Source of the DNA: JALEFZ01 sp039817415
GTDB taxonomy: Bacteria; Bacteroidota; Bacteroidia; J057
Assembly: GCA_039817415.1 (NCBI GenBank)
Contig: JBCBVV010000009.1
Coordinates: 62,001 to 126,000, forward strand
DNA length: 64,000 bases
Reading direction: 5' to 3'
The position numbers and the translations under genes are program-made. The first letter of the stretch is position 1. Every line of letters begins with the position of its first letter. Positions 35,138 to 43,865 of the stretch are shown here, piece after piece. The notes under the pieces are model-generated. The model saw only the letters and a program-made list of their open reading frames with translations, was not told the DNA's origin and did not search any database.

Positions 35138-35998
35138 ATGAAAGGAATTTACTGCATTTTATCTTTTGTATGCCTGCTCAGTTTTACTGCGGTGAAAGGG
35201 CAGGTCGCGATAGAACCCACACCCGGTATTGGGGCGAGAATGGTAGGTATGGGAAATGCATATGTTGCCGTCAGGGGAGATATTTGGCAGGCTTTCCTCA
35301 ATCCTGCTGGCTTGCCAGGTGCACGTTCGTTAGAGGTAGGTACGTATGTGGAACAAAGATTTTTCCTGAGAGAACTGACCAATGGGAGTGCTGGTTTGGT
35401 CTATCCATTAGCCACTAACCAAGCAGTAGGGGTAGCAATCTCTTCCCGAGGATTTGCTGGATATAGGCAAAATATGGCGGGTTTTTCCTACGGAATTACC
35501 TTGTTGAAGAAGTTGAGCCTAGGAGCGAGATTGAATCTGGCCAACTTATCAGTCCCTAATTATGGATCTGCAGCTTCTATTTTTGCAGATTTTGGGGTTC
35601 AATATCAATTCAATCGACAGATTACCTTGGGTGCGAGCTTGTATAATGTCAATCAAGCTGCTATTTCTAACCTTACTGGAGAAAGACTTCTGCTCCCCAC
35701 CATACTTTCTGCAGGTATATCGTATCGACCCTCATCTGAGTTGATCATTGTAGCAGATGTTGTGAAGCAGGTTGATTTTCCAGCTTCCTTTCGTGGAGGA
35801 GTAGAGTATGAAATCAATGAGCTCATTTTTGCCAGAATTGGAGTAGCTACCGAACCGCTTATGTTAAATTTAGGCGCTGGAATCAAGTGGCATAGTTTGA
35901 AAGTTGATTTTGCCATGTCGTATACTGAACTACTTGGGTACACTCCTCATTTTTCCCTTCAATATGCAATTGGGAATAAGGCTGAAGACCTTGATTAG
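35138..35998 (+). CDS. PorV/PorQ-like outer-membrane barrel protein (UPF0164 type)
   Basis: A 286-residue protein with a signal peptide (MKGIYCILSFVCLLSFTAVKGQ). The N-terminal motif GIGARMVGMGNAYVAVRGD followed by AFLNPAGLP is the hallmark of the FadL-like PorV/PorQ/UPF0164 group, some of which act in T9SS as cargo receptors or attachment proteins. The rest alternates strands (GVAISSRGFAGYRQNMAGFSYG, ITLGASLYNVNQ). It is shorter than PorV (about 380-400) and PorQ. Whether it belongs to T9SS cannot be told from sequence alone. No other T9SS core gene lies nearby. Confidence 0.82.
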   Translation: MKGIYCILSFVCLLSFTAVKGQVAIEPTPGIGARMVGMGNAYVAVRGDIWQAFLNPAGLPGARSLEVGTYVEQRFFLRELTNGSAGLVYPLATNQAVGVAISSRGFAGYRQNMAGFSYGITLLKKLSLGARLNLANLSVPNYGSAASIFADFGVQYQFNRQITLGASLYNVNQAAISNLTGERLLLPTILSAGISYRPSSELIIVADVVKQVDFPASFRGGVEYEINELIFARIGVATEPLMLNLGAGIKWHSLKVDFAMSYTELLGYTPHFSLQYAIGNKAEDLD

Positions 35999-36098
35999 GA
36001 CATTCATGTTTGGCTTTCACCCTTTTAGCCTATTTCTTTTTGTGCCCCCATTAAAATTTAGAATATTGGTCATCACTCACCAATAATCTAGTGTCCAC

Positions 36099-37079
36099 AT
36101 GAAAGCTGTAGTATTCGATCAGCCCGGAGATCCTGAGGTCCTTCGAATAGGAGATTGGGAAAAACCTGAACCCAAGGAAGGAGAAGTCTTAGTGAAGGTA
36201 GGAGCTACGGCTATTAACCGCGCCGATACACTTCAACGAATAGGCCGATATCCTGTTCCTAAGGGGGCAAGTCCGATCTTAGGGCTGGAAATGTCGGGTA
36301 CGGTAGTCGAAACTGGTAAATGGGCAAATAGATGGAAAGTGGGTGATAGAGTGTGTGGTTTATTATCGGGCGGGGGACATGCAGAATATGCTGTTATCCA
36401 TGAGGACATGTGCATGGCTATTCCCAAGGATATGGGATTTGAGTCCGCGGCTGCCATTCCAGAAGTCTTCCTAACTGCCTATCAATCTTTGTTTTGGCTA
36501 GCGGAGATTAAAGCTGGAGAAAACGTATTGATTCATGCTGGTGCTAGCGGAGTAGGAACTGCAGCCATTCAATTGGCTAAGGCAGCAGGAGCCCAAATCA
36601 TGATTACAGCCTCTTCTCCCAAGCATGAAATCTGTCGCAAGTTAGGGGCTGAGTTGTGCATTGATTACAGGACTCAGGATTTTCATTTAGAAGTCATGCA
36701 ACAGAGCCAGAAAAGAGGTGCAGACGTGATCCTGGACTTTATAGCTGGCCCTTATTTTCAAAGAAACCTAGATTCACTTGCGCTTGATGGACGAATGGTT
36801 ATGCTGGCTTTGTTGGGTGGGGTCAAACCAGAGCACATCAATCTCGCGCCTATTTTGAGGAAACGCTTGAAAATTATGGGTTCGACTTTGCGAAACCGCA
36901 GCCTAGATTATAAAATTCGATTGACTAGAGATTTTGAGGCCTTTGCCTGGAATAGGTTTCAAAGTGGCCACCTAAAGCCAGTTATCCATAAAGTCATGGA
37001 TTGGACTGAAATTGTGGAGGCACATAAGCTTATGGAGGCGAATGTGAATGCAGGAAAAATCGTGTTAAAGGTGAGCTAA
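36099..37079 (+). CDS. NAD(P)H-quinone oxidoreductase, PIG3 family
   Basis: A 326-residue medium-chain dehydrogenase. The PIG3 pattern is AINRADTLQRIGRYP, then PILGLEMSGTVVE, GDRVCGLLSGGGHAEYAV, and the cofactor loop HAGASGVGTAAIQLAKAAGA (about residues 147-166). The zinc-binding cysteines of alcohol dehydrogenases are absent, as usual for this quinone reductase group. It reduces quinones with NADPH in the cytoplasm. It starts 100 bases after the barrel gene and has no terminator; the neighbouring small gene starts 112 bases after its stop. Confidence 0.93.
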   Translation: MKAVVFDQPGDPEVLRIGDWEKPEPKEGEVLVKVGATAINRADTLQRIGRYPVPKGASPILGLEMSGTVVETGKWANRWKVGDRVCGLLSGGGHAEYAVIHEDMCMAIPKDMGFESAAAIPEVFLTAYQSLFWLAEIKAGENVLIHAGASGVGTAAIQLAKAAGAQIMITASSPKHEICRKLGAELCIDYRTQDFHLEVMQQSQKRGADVILDFIAGPYFQRNLDSLALDGRMVMLALLGGVKPEHINLAPILRKRLKIMGSTLRNRSLDYKIRLTRDFEAFAWNRFQSGHLKPVIHKVMDWTEIVEAHKLMEANVNAGKIVLKVS

Positions 37080-37191
37080 TTTGTAGGCAAAGATTCAGGA
37101 AAGCCCGCTTTTTCCCCAGAAAATTTGAAAATGTGAATAAAATACTGACCTAAATTGTTTAGGGAGATTATATTAGCATCCATCTAACAAA

Positions 37192-37395
37192 ATGGATGTA
37201 AATTACCCACATAAACAACTCGCACTCTTTGATGCCAAAAAGTTCAGCAATCCTCAACTGACTTTGTTTGATGTGGAAGCCTTTCGCACGCCCCAGAAGT
37301 CCAAAAGAAAGCGTAGAAGAAGGAAAAAGATGATCAAAAGTACAGAAACTCTTTTTCCCAAAAACACCCTCGAATTAGAGGTACTCCTTTTTTAA
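37192..37395 (+). CDS. 67-residue protein with two sliding-clamp-binding-like motifs and a polybasic stretch
   Basis: A small protein of unknown function. It has a perfect-register 13-residue tandem repeat: QLALFDAKKFSNP (residues 9-21) and QLTLFDVEAFRTP (22-34). The pentapeptides QLALF and QLTLF fit the bacterial beta-clamp-binding consensus QL[S/D]LF closely. They are followed by a strongly basic segment, KSKRKRRRRKK (36-46), suited to DNA or RNA contact, and a hydrophobic tail (LELEVLLF). No signal peptide or membrane segment. The ATG at 37192 has no strong Shine-Dalgarno, which is usual here. No database match can be claimed, and the clamp link is an inference from motif. Confidence 0.6.
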   Translation: MDVNYPHKQLALFDAKKFSNPQLTLFDVEAFRTPQKSKRKRRRRKKMIKSTETLFPKNTLELEVLLF

Positions 37396-37504
37396 GGGGA
37401 ATGTGGTTTTGCTCTAAATTCTACCATTAACCAAGACTTAACTTTTGCTTACCATTGACTCAATTCCAACATGCTAGATTGGAGGAGATTTAATTTATAG
37501 CCCA

Positions 37505-38080
37505 ATGAAATCACCTCAGGAAGTTGCTCTGGAAGTCATGTCTTTTTATAGGGAGTTCGGGTCCATCAATTATGGGGAAAGATGTTCGGTAAATTCTCAT
37601 TCCTTTCAGGCTGGATTAATAGCCAAAAAGAAGGGATTAGATGAGGAAATGATCTTGGCTGCTTTTCTACACGATATAGGTCATTTGACACCCATACTGA
37701 TGCAGGAGACAGAGGTAGGTCGTATGGGAGAATTTGGTATGGAGCAGCACGACCTAATTGGTGAAGAATTCTTGAAAAACAATGGCTTTTCTCCCAAGGT
37801 GCTGGCTACGGTAAGGAATCATGTTGATGCGAAAAGATACCTTTGTTTTGCTGAGGAAGGCTATTTTGAACAGCTTTCAGCAGCGAGTAAAGAAACAATG
37901 TTGTATCAAGGAGGGCCTATGGATGAGGAACAAGCCAAGGCTTTTGAGCAAGTTCCCTTTTTTGAGGAGAGTATTCAGATTAGAAAGATTGACGAAGAAG
38001 CGAAAGGAATTGATTTTGAGATTGAGGAAGAATCTTGGGAATATTTTCATCAGCTAATCATAGATTCTCTATCAGCTTAG
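37505..38080 (+). CDS. HD-domain diiron oxygenase, PhnZ/TmpB-like
   Basis: A 191-residue HD protein, the length of PhnZ. All six iron ligands of PhnZ have counterparts at the right spacing: His32, His56-Asp57 (FLHDIGH), His82 (MEQHDLIG), His106 (VRNHVDAKRYL) and Asp163 (RKIDEEAKG). Residues recalled as substrate contacts also align: Glu25, His60, Lys110 and Ser128. PhnZ cleaves 2-amino-1-hydroxyethylphosphonate with O2; TmpB cleaves trimethylated analogues. The conserved gating tyrosine is shifted by one residue (NYGE). No PhnY-like dioxygenase lies nearby, so the substrate is unclear. Confidence 0.8.
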   Translation: MKSPQEVALEVMSFYREFGSINYGERCSVNSHSFQAGLIAKKKGLDEEMILAAFLHDIGHLTPILMQETEVGRMGEFGMEQHDLIGEEFLKNNGFSPKVLATVRNHVDAKRYLCFAEEGYFEQLSAASKETMLYQGGPMDEEQAKAFEQVPFFEESIQIRKIDEEAKGIDFEIEEESWEYFHQLIIDSLSA

Positions 38081-38219
38081 GCAAGAAGTATAACTAAAAG
38101 GGTTTCTTTTCATCTGCCAAAATTGTGACTCTTCACATTATCTTATTATTCGATTAACAAAAGTACTTTCGAAGGGGTATATAGTCATACAGTTTATTTA
38201 AGCACTTAAACATATTACC

Positions 38220-38744
38220 ATGAAAAAATTTTTATTTCCTATCCTATTCATTTCTTTTTTGCTGCCCATACCCCTCACTTCTTTTTCTGCGGCGGTAAAT
38301 CCTCAACCATTTTCCGAAAGTCCAAGCAACAACTGTGATTCAGAGATTTTTGCGCCATTATCCATTCCAGAGTTATTGGAACTGGACAACCAAGAAGTAT
38401 CTCAGGCCATCAACAGGAAACTAAGCTTTAAGGATAAAATTATCCTGAAGAAGCTTCGAAAGCACTTGAAGCGAAAAAAGGAGTTAGGTTTATCCCTTGA
38501 GGAGTGCAGCTTGATGGAGAAAAAGGCTAATAATGCATTAATTGCTGGCCTCATAGGGTTGCTTTTCGCAGGTATTATCCTTGGAGCTGTTGCTATCGCA
38601 AATGGAAGAAAAGCGGTTTCCCTAGCTGAAAAAAATCCAGATTGTGAAGAGGCTGCAGCAGCCAAGAAGCGAGGAGGTAACATGATTATACTAGGTGTGA
38701 TTGACATCATTGGAGCCATCTTAGTGATCCTCTTTATTTTGTAG
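38220..38744 (+). CDS. Small membrane protein with signal peptide, unknown function
   Basis: A 174-residue protein beginning with a signal peptide (MKKFLFPILFISFLLPIPLTS). A middle segment is basic and helical (SFKDKIILKKLRKHLKRKKEL, residues 69-89). Two hydrophobic helices follow near residues 108-128 (ALIAGLIGLLFAGIILGAVA) and 155-174 (the C-terminal NMIILGVIDIIGAILVILFIL). Cysteines at SNNCDSE, LEECSLM and NPDCEEA may form disulfides. The arrangement is shared with small uncharacterised Bacteroidota proteins, but I do not recognise a named family. It is monocistronic. Confidence 0.65.
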   Translation: MKKFLFPILFISFLLPIPLTSFSAAVNPQPFSESPSNNCDSEIFAPLSIPELLELDNQEVSQAINRKLSFKDKIILKKLRKHLKRKKELGLSLEECSLMEKKANNALIAGLIGLLFAGIILGAVAIANGRKAVSLAEKNPDCEEAAAAKKRGGNMIILGVIDIIGAILVILFIL

Positions 38745-38751
38745 GATACAT

Positions 38752-38782
38752 AAAAAAAAGAGCCCCCTCGGGAGAGGGGGCT
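38752..38782 (-). terminator. Rho-independent terminator of the Dps-like gene
   Basis: A 9-bp GC-rich stem (agccccctc / gagggggct, 38761-38769 and 38774-38782) with a 4-base loop. The T run is on the minus strand (A tract 38752-38759), so it serves the leftward Dps-like gene. It may also stop rightward reading less efficiently. Confidence 0.85.
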
Positions 38783-38859
38783 ACGTGGTAGAATCCCTAT
38801 CTACCTACACACAACCATGTTTCTATAATATGTATACAAATCCCATTTGGGATGAATTG

Positions 38860-39354
38860 CTAGTTCAGGGTAGCCAATCTCACACTCGAGAAGACTACTG
38901 CGGTCATGGATAGCTGTTGAGCCAATTTGTTCATCAAATCCATGGTGCTATTCTCTTCATATTCTGCTGCTAGGTAGAATATATCTTTTACTTCATCTAG
39001 TAGCGTTCGGCTAGTTGAAACCAATAGCTGAATCGCGTGGTCAAAGCCTTCTACAAATTCTACAGAAGGTATCCATAGTTTAGACGGTAAATAGTTGGGC
39101 GTTATTGTACCAATCGAGGGTGTTTTCCCTAAATCAAGTACTTGTTCGGCCAATTCATCCTGGGTATTACTACTTACTTTATGAAGGAAATCTACCTTCC
39201 CATTCATATCCAAAAATGGATGAAGCCCCTTATCCCAGTGAATTCTTCTGACGTTGTTGTGATATACTTCGTAGTTCTGCAACAACTCATCTAGTCTTTC
39301 CGCCAATTCGTCCCGCTGTTCGGGGGTCGTATTTTCAAAGTTGATCAAATCCAT
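38860..39354 (-). CDS. Dps-like ferritin-fold protein
   Basis: Started at the ATG at 39354, preceded by the likely ribosome-binding site aaaagga, the protein has 164 residues, typical of Dps; a frame from 39414 adds 20 residues. The sequence LLQNYEVYHNNVRRIHWDKG matches the Dps helix A, and DELAEQVLDLGKTP the helix B region. Of the intersubunit ferroxidase residues, His39 (HW), Asp66 and Glu70 are kept. The His that usually lies in the short helix between them is Asn51. Dps dodecamers oxidise and store iron using peroxide and protect DNA. It lies next to yaaA on the same strand. Confidence 0.78.
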   Translation of the reverse strand: MDLINFENTTPEQRDELAERLDELLQNYEVYHNNVRRIHWDKGLHPFLDMNGKVDFLHKVSSNTQDELAEQVLDLGKTPSIGTITPNYLPSKLWIPSVEFVEGFDHAIQLLVSTSRTLLDEVKDIFYLAAEYEENSTMDLMNKLAQQLSMTAVVFSSVRLATLN

Positions 39355-39564
39355 GATTTCCTTTTTAGCATACAATAGGTTAGACGAATGTTTTCTTACT
39401 AAGTTTCTTAACAAGGTGTTAAAACATCTAATTGTCGCTCACCTGACCTGCCCCGCTCATTCGTCTCATTTATCCCTTGCAAGTCAAGGGCCAATATGAT
39501 TTCTTCTGTCATTCCGTCTTTATGATGGACAGAATGGCAGAAAGGTGACAGCTTTTTAAAAAAA

Positions 39565-40338
39565 TTAGGAAACTCTTGAGAAAACCCACTCATTATCAGA
39601 GGATAAGGATTCGTTGAATTGGTAGCCCATTCCTTGGAAATCCTTTAGGTCTTCGGGATTCTGCACCTTTTCTTTGATGGCAAAGTCGCACATGAGGCCC
39701 CTTGCTTGCTTGGCGTAGAGAAAAATAGCCTTGAATTTTCCGTCTCTTTCCTCTTTAAAAACAGGGGTAATAATATTGGCATTGAGTTCTTTGGGTTTGA
39801 TAGACTTGAAGTACTCATTCGAGGCGAGATTGATCAAAGTGTCAGTCCCTCTTTCTTTCAAGTCATCCTTGAGAAGCTTGGTGATTCTGCTCCCCCAAAA
39901 CTCGTATAGGTTTTTTCCACGGCGGGTTTTCATTTTAGTACCCATTTCCAAACGGTAGGGCTGCATCAAGTCCAGGGGTTTTAACAAACCGTACAATCCA
40001 GATAATATTCTTAGGTTATCCTGGGCATATGCAAATTCCTCTTCTCCGTATTGTTCTAGTTCGAAGCTCAGGTAAACCTCTCCTTTGAAGCTAAATAATG
40101 CCTGTTTGGCATTAGCTGCTGAGAAGGGAGCTTCGTAGGACTGGTAGCGCTCATAATTTAGGTTGGCCAGGTTGTCGCTGATGTGCATCAACTTTCCCAG
40201 CTTATTCGCAGACATTTTAGATAGGCTATTCACCAATACCTGCGAATCCTTCATCAGGCGTGGTTGAGAATGTACCTCACTGAATCTTGTCTCTTCTGAT
40301 AGGTCCAGCTTCTTCGCTGGTGAAATAACAAACAACAT
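39565..40338 (-). CDS. yaaA: Peroxide stress protein YaaA (UPF0246 family)
   Basis: Started at the ATG at 40338, MLFVISPAKKLDLSEE is the exact family start. A frame from 40398 adds 20 unrelated residues. The protein has 257 residues, as in E. coli YaaA (258). Other signatures are NLARYQ-like NLNYERYQSYE, SGLYGLLKPLDLMQPYRLEMGTK and LINLASNEYFK. In E. coli, YaaA lowers intracellular free iron during hydrogen peroxide stress; the family fold binds DNA. The neighbouring Dps-like gene on the same strand would act in the same defence, which supports the call. The pair is separated by 210 bases. Confidence 0.94.
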   Translation of the reverse strand: MLFVISPAKKLDLSEETRFSEVHSQPRLMKDSQVLVNSLSKMSANKLGKLMHISDNLANLNYERYQSYEAPFSAANAKQALFSFKGEVYLSFELEQYGEEEFAYAQDNLRILSGLYGLLKPLDLMQPYRLEMGTKMKTRRGKNLYEFWGSRITKLLKDDLKERGTDTLINLASNEYFKSIKPKELNANIITPVFKEERDGKFKAIFLYAKQARGLMCDFAIKEKVQNPEDLKDFQGMGYQFNESLSSDNEWVFSRVS

Positions 40339-40614
40339 AGTTTCAATTATAACCGCAAATCTAAAATATAAGTTCTCAGAGAAAAGGAACGTTTTCAACA
40401 GCCTTTTGGTTTAAACACTTTGGATCAATACCCAGATTGAATGGATATAATAGAACAAAGGATAAAATTTGAAGTTAAAATGATAGAAATAAAAGTACTT
40501 TCTGTAGCCTGAATAGAGGAAGCTAAATTTTTGACTTTGAGCAAAGTTTTCTAATTTCCATTTAGGCATCTGTCTAGAGGCTCACACAACTCATTTTGAG
40601 AAACTTCCCCACTC

Positions 40615-42009
40615 ATGTCCCTCAAAGAGATCTGGTATACGCTTAGTAACCTTGGCATAGATTCCTATACCTCTGAGCATGATTCCCGACTGATCCGGTT
40701 GTTAAACATGGCAGCTATTTCAGTATTACCAGTCCCTATTTCAGTTTCACTCCTTTCCTTTTCTTTTGGCTTTCCCATTGGAGGGATATCTTCTTTGATT
40801 ACCCTGTTGATTCTTTCTGTCATTCTTTTTGCCAATTGGAAGGGATATGTGGAGTTTGCACGCTGGTGGACAGTCCTGGCCTTTACGATATTCGTTTCTT
40901 ATTCAGTTATAGCTTTTGGAAGGGATCTAGGAGCTAGTTCCTGCTTTGTCGTGTTGGCTCTCGTCATTGCCACCTTTTTTCGTGCTAAATGGAAAAGGGC
41001 AATGGGTTTTGGGCTCATCATATTGGCTACTTTTTTTACGGAATATTTCCTGAGAAATGAAGGTCCCTTACTTGAAAATCAAATATTTCCTTATGGTTCG
41101 GCTTTCATTATTCTAGCAAACATATTGGCTACTTTGGCTGTCATTTCTTTTTTCTTTAGTGGAATAGAGAGCTATGAAGAAGAACAAAAGAAGCTGTTAA
41201 TGGACCTTAAGGCTTCCCATGATGAGTTGGTGGAAAAAAACCAGCAAATTGAAAAGCAAAACCAGGAATTGTCCCTTTTAAATGGAGAACTTGAGCGATT
41301 CACGTACGCTGCCTCTCATCACTTCAAAACTCCCTTAAGAAATATCCATTCCTTTATGGGATTGTTGGATGCCAAGCTAAAGTCTGAAGACAAGGAGGCA
41401 GTTCAAAGCTTCATTGATTTCGCCCGTAATAGCAGCCTGAGAATGTACCAGTTGGTACAGGATTTATTGAGCTACTCTAGAATTGACAAGGAAGAATATG
41501 AAATTGGGCGAGTATCCCTTGCGGAGATCATTAAAGGCATAGAGGAAGACCTTATGACGGAAATGTCTGTCAATCCCTATCGATTAGAGGTAGGAGAATT
41601 ACCCGATATAGAGGGATATCATTTCCACTTTAAGTTGCTCTTACAAAACCTAATTGAAAATGGCTTAAAGTACAATGAGTCTCAAGAGACCATTGTCCGA
41701 ATTACCTCCCAACAAAAAAAGGGTGTATTGCTCATTCATATTGAAGATAATGGGATTGGAATAGAAGAGGAGTACCTCAGTAAGGTTTTCCAAATGTTTG
41801 AGAGGTTGCATACCCAAGATACCTACGAGGGGACAGGTATTGGCCTAACACTCTGCAAAAAGATAGCACAAATCTACGGAGGGGATATAAGTCTGAAGTC
41901 AGTTCCAGGGAAGGGATCAGTCTTTACGCTTTCTTTTCCTGCTACGATCATCAGTCCCGAGCTTCCACAGGCATTAGATACGGATCGTCTTGTCGAAACG
42001 AATAATTAA
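40615..42009 (+). CDS. Membrane sensor histidine kinase
   Basis: A 464-residue kinase with an N-terminal sensor of about six helices (residues 30-182), a coiled coil (185-225), then HisKA with phospho-acceptor His235 in YAASHHFKTPLRNI. The HATPase domain contains NLIENGLKYN, IEDNGIGI, and TGIGLTLCKKIA plus GKGSVFTLSFP. It autophosphorylates and should pass phosphate to a response regulator, but none is encoded in this window. The sensor is a plain bundle of helices without recognised ligand domain. Its 3' end overlaps the convergent SDR gene by 59 bases. Confidence 0.92.
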   Translation: MSLKEIWYTLSNLGIDSYTSEHDSRLIRLLNMAAISVLPVPISVSLLSFSFGFPIGGISSLITLLILSVILFANWKGYVEFARWWTVLAFTIFVSYSVIAFGRDLGASSCFVVLALVIATFFRAKWKRAMGFGLIILATFFTEYFLRNEGPLLENQIFPYGSAFIILANILATLAVISFFFSGIESYEEEQKKLLMDLKASHDELVEKNQQIEKQNQELSLLNGELERFTYAASHHFKTPLRNIHSFMGLLDAKLKSEDKEAVQSFIDFARNSSLRMYQLVQDLLSYSRIDKEEYEIGRVSLAEIIKGIEEDLMTEMSVNPYRLEVGELPDIEGYHFHFKLLLQNLIENGLKYNESQETIVRITSQQKKGVLLIHIEDNGIGIEEEYLSKVFQMFERLHTQDTYEGTGIGLTLCKKIAQIYGGDISLKSVPGKGSVFTLSFPATIISPELPQALDTDRLVETNN

Positions 42010-42784
42010 GTCTTGTTCGCGTATAGGTATTGTCCAATTGCAGATAGGTACTGCCCTCATCATCTTGGTAGCTGGGGGGAGTCAGTCCGAACTTTAGGGC
42101 CATCACAGGATAGAATACCTTCTTTAACGGCTTTTCCTTTGCCACACCTAACAAAATCTCTCCCCAAGCTTCTTGTTCAATGACAGATTTGATAAGCCCA
42201 ATTGCATCTTCTCTATGGATCAAATTGACGGGGGCATTTCCCATGCCTTGATCTGTTTTTCCTTGTAGCATGTAAATGGGATGGCGTTGCCCCCCTATGA
42301 GTCCCGCTAGTCTGAGAACGGTATGATTTTGTGATTGGAATAAGGATTCGGACTCGATCAACAAGCTTTGATAGGGGGTTTGGGAGTTTAAGACTGTTTT
42401 TTCATCAGCTTGTCCTGTCAATGCACGATAGACCCCAGTTGAAGAAACAAAAAGAATGTGAAGCTGGGAGAGGGATGATGAAAACTTTGCAAGTTCATGC
42501 ATAGCCTCTCGATAGGCCTTTTGTCTTTCTGGAGATTTTCGCCCTGGAGGGATATTCAAGACTAGCACATCAGCTTGTTGAATATGTGCTTTTGCTACTT
42601 CTGAAAGCCCTTCTTGCGTTCGAAAAATAAAAGGATCAATCCCCATACCTTCTAGTAAAGGGAGTTTCTCTTTTCGAGAAGTACTGCCCCTTACAGAGAC
42701 CCCATTAGAAATGAATGTTTTTGCCAGTTCCAATCCTAACCAACCACATCCCATGATGCAGATTGACTTTATTTTAATTGACAT
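41951..42784 (-). CDS. SDR-family NAD(P)-binding protein, YeeZ-like
   Basis: A 277-residue extended short-chain dehydrogenase-like protein. The nucleotide-binding loop is visible as CIMGCGWLGLELAKTFI (residues 8-24, a GxGxxG variant). It is followed by ADVLVLNIPPG, LHILFVSSTGVY (SS-TGVY motif) and VNLIHREDAIGLI. The catalytic YxxxK of classic SDRs is not obvious, as is common in the YeeZ group. Reaction unknown. The start overlaps the end of the preceding gene on the same strand (42774-42784) by 11 bases, so the two are coupled. Confidence 0.83.
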   Translation of the reverse strand: MSIKIKSICIMGCGWLGLELAKTFISNGVSVRGSTSRKEKLPLLEGMGIDPFIFRTQEGLSEVAKAHIQQADVLVLNIPPGRKSPERQKAYREAMHELAKFSSSLSQLHILFVSSTGVYRALTGQADEKTVLNSQTPYQSLLIESESLFQSQNHTVLRLAGLIGGQRHPIYMLQGKTDQGMGNAPVNLIHREDAIGLIKSVIEQEAWGEILLGVAKEKPLKKVFYPVMALKFGLTPPSYQDDEGSTYLQLDNTYTRTRLNYSFRQDDPYLMPVEARD

Positions 42785-43865
42785 AGAGTTTTAGGTAAAC
42801 AGGGAAGTGATCGCTGTAGCCATCTTCCTGAAATTCTCCTCTGAAGATGGCTCTTCGTGGAACAAATTTAGTTTTTCTATTAGGTACACGAATGTTTTCA
42901 GCCTTGTAAACTTTGGCCGATTGGGGCATATAGCTGAGGCTGTGTTCACCATCCATGAGGTCCTCACTCAGAATGATTTGATCAAAAAGATTCCATTTCC
43001 CTTTGTAGGTCAAACTCCCAGAGTTATCTGGGTTAAATAAATCAAAGGTGGCGTTGTACAAGGCGTCTTCTTCTAAGGCAGCCATAGAAGTTTGGGCACC
43101 AAGGGCATCTTTTATGCTAGTGTCGATAGGATCATCATTGAAGTCTCCCATGATGATGATTCCAACTTCTTGGAAATTTTTTCTCACTTCGTCCACCTTT
43201 TTTCTTAGGGTATGGGCTGCGGCAAGGCGATTGGGCTGGCTTTCCATTTTTCCTTCGCGTCTGGAAGGCCAGTGATTGATGAATACATACACAGGCAACT
43301 TATTGACCTCCCCATTGACCATCAGAATTTCTCTCGTTTTGAAGCCGGGCTGATCAGATTTGGATACTATAAGGGGCTCATACCCTTTCAGTTGGAAGAC
43401 TTCTGGGTCGTAAATAAAACCTACATCAATTCCCCTCTCATCTGGAGAGTCATCATGAACGATCTCATAATTTTTACTTCGGATAAGTTCGTGGCTTGCC
43501 AGTCTTGTGAGGACATCGCGGTTTTCTACCTCAGCCACCCCGAGTAAGGCAGGGCCTCCCTCTCCAATTTTGCCAATGACGGATGCAAGGTTAGACAATT
43601 TGATATCCAGATTTTCTTCTGTCCATTGGTATCTACCCTCAGGAAGGAAGTCCTGATCGTTTGTCTGTGGATTATCCTTGGTGTCGAATAGATTTTCGAC
43701 ATTGTAGAATGCTACAGCCAGCTGTGTACCGGCAGGCAGTTCTTTCTGGAGGACTTTTCCTCCTGTAGCGTCAAAGGCACTTTTTTGGGAGGAATCAGTT
43801 GATCCTGGGGCACAAGCCTGTACAAAACAGGCGCAACAACACAAACAAATCAACAAACATCTCAT
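42774..43865 (-). CDS. Endonuclease/exonuclease/phosphatase family lipoprotein
   Basis: From the ATG at 43865 (MRCLLIC) the protein has 363 residues. The signal peptide ends in a cysteine-rich lipobox region (ACFVQAC, Cys18 of this start). The DNase-I-like fold is shown by VAFYNVENLFDTKDNP (metal Glu), VAEVENRDVL, VFINHWPSRREG (catalytic His), GDFNDDP and YSDHFPVYLKL. Such enzymes cleave nucleic acids or phosphoesters outside the cytoplasm, using Mg. Substrate unknown. It is the upstream gene of a two-gene unit with the SDR gene. Confidence 0.92.
   Translation of the reverse strand: MRCLLICLCCCACFVQACAPGSTDSSQKSAFDATGGKVLQKELPAGTQLAVAFYNVENLFDTKDNPQTNDQDFLPEGRYQWTEENLDIKLSNLASVIGKIGEGGPALLGVAEVENRDVLTRLASHELIRSKNYEIVHDDSPDERGIDVGFIYDPEVFQLKGYEPLIVSKSDQPGFKTREILMVNGEVNKLPVYVFINHWPSRREGKMESQPNRLAAAHTLRKKVDEVRKNFQEVGIIIMGDFNDDPIDTSIKDALGAQTSMAALEEDALYNATFDLFNPDNSGSLTYKGKWNLFDQIILSEDLMDGEHSLSYMPQSAKVYKAENIRVPNRKTKFVPRRAIFRGEFQEDGYSDHFPVYLKLYVN

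Noticed and set aside
39408..39593. 61-codon minus-strand frame between the Dps-like gene and yaaA
   Set aside because: Overlaps the end of yaaA, no conserved motifs, lies in a likely promoter region.
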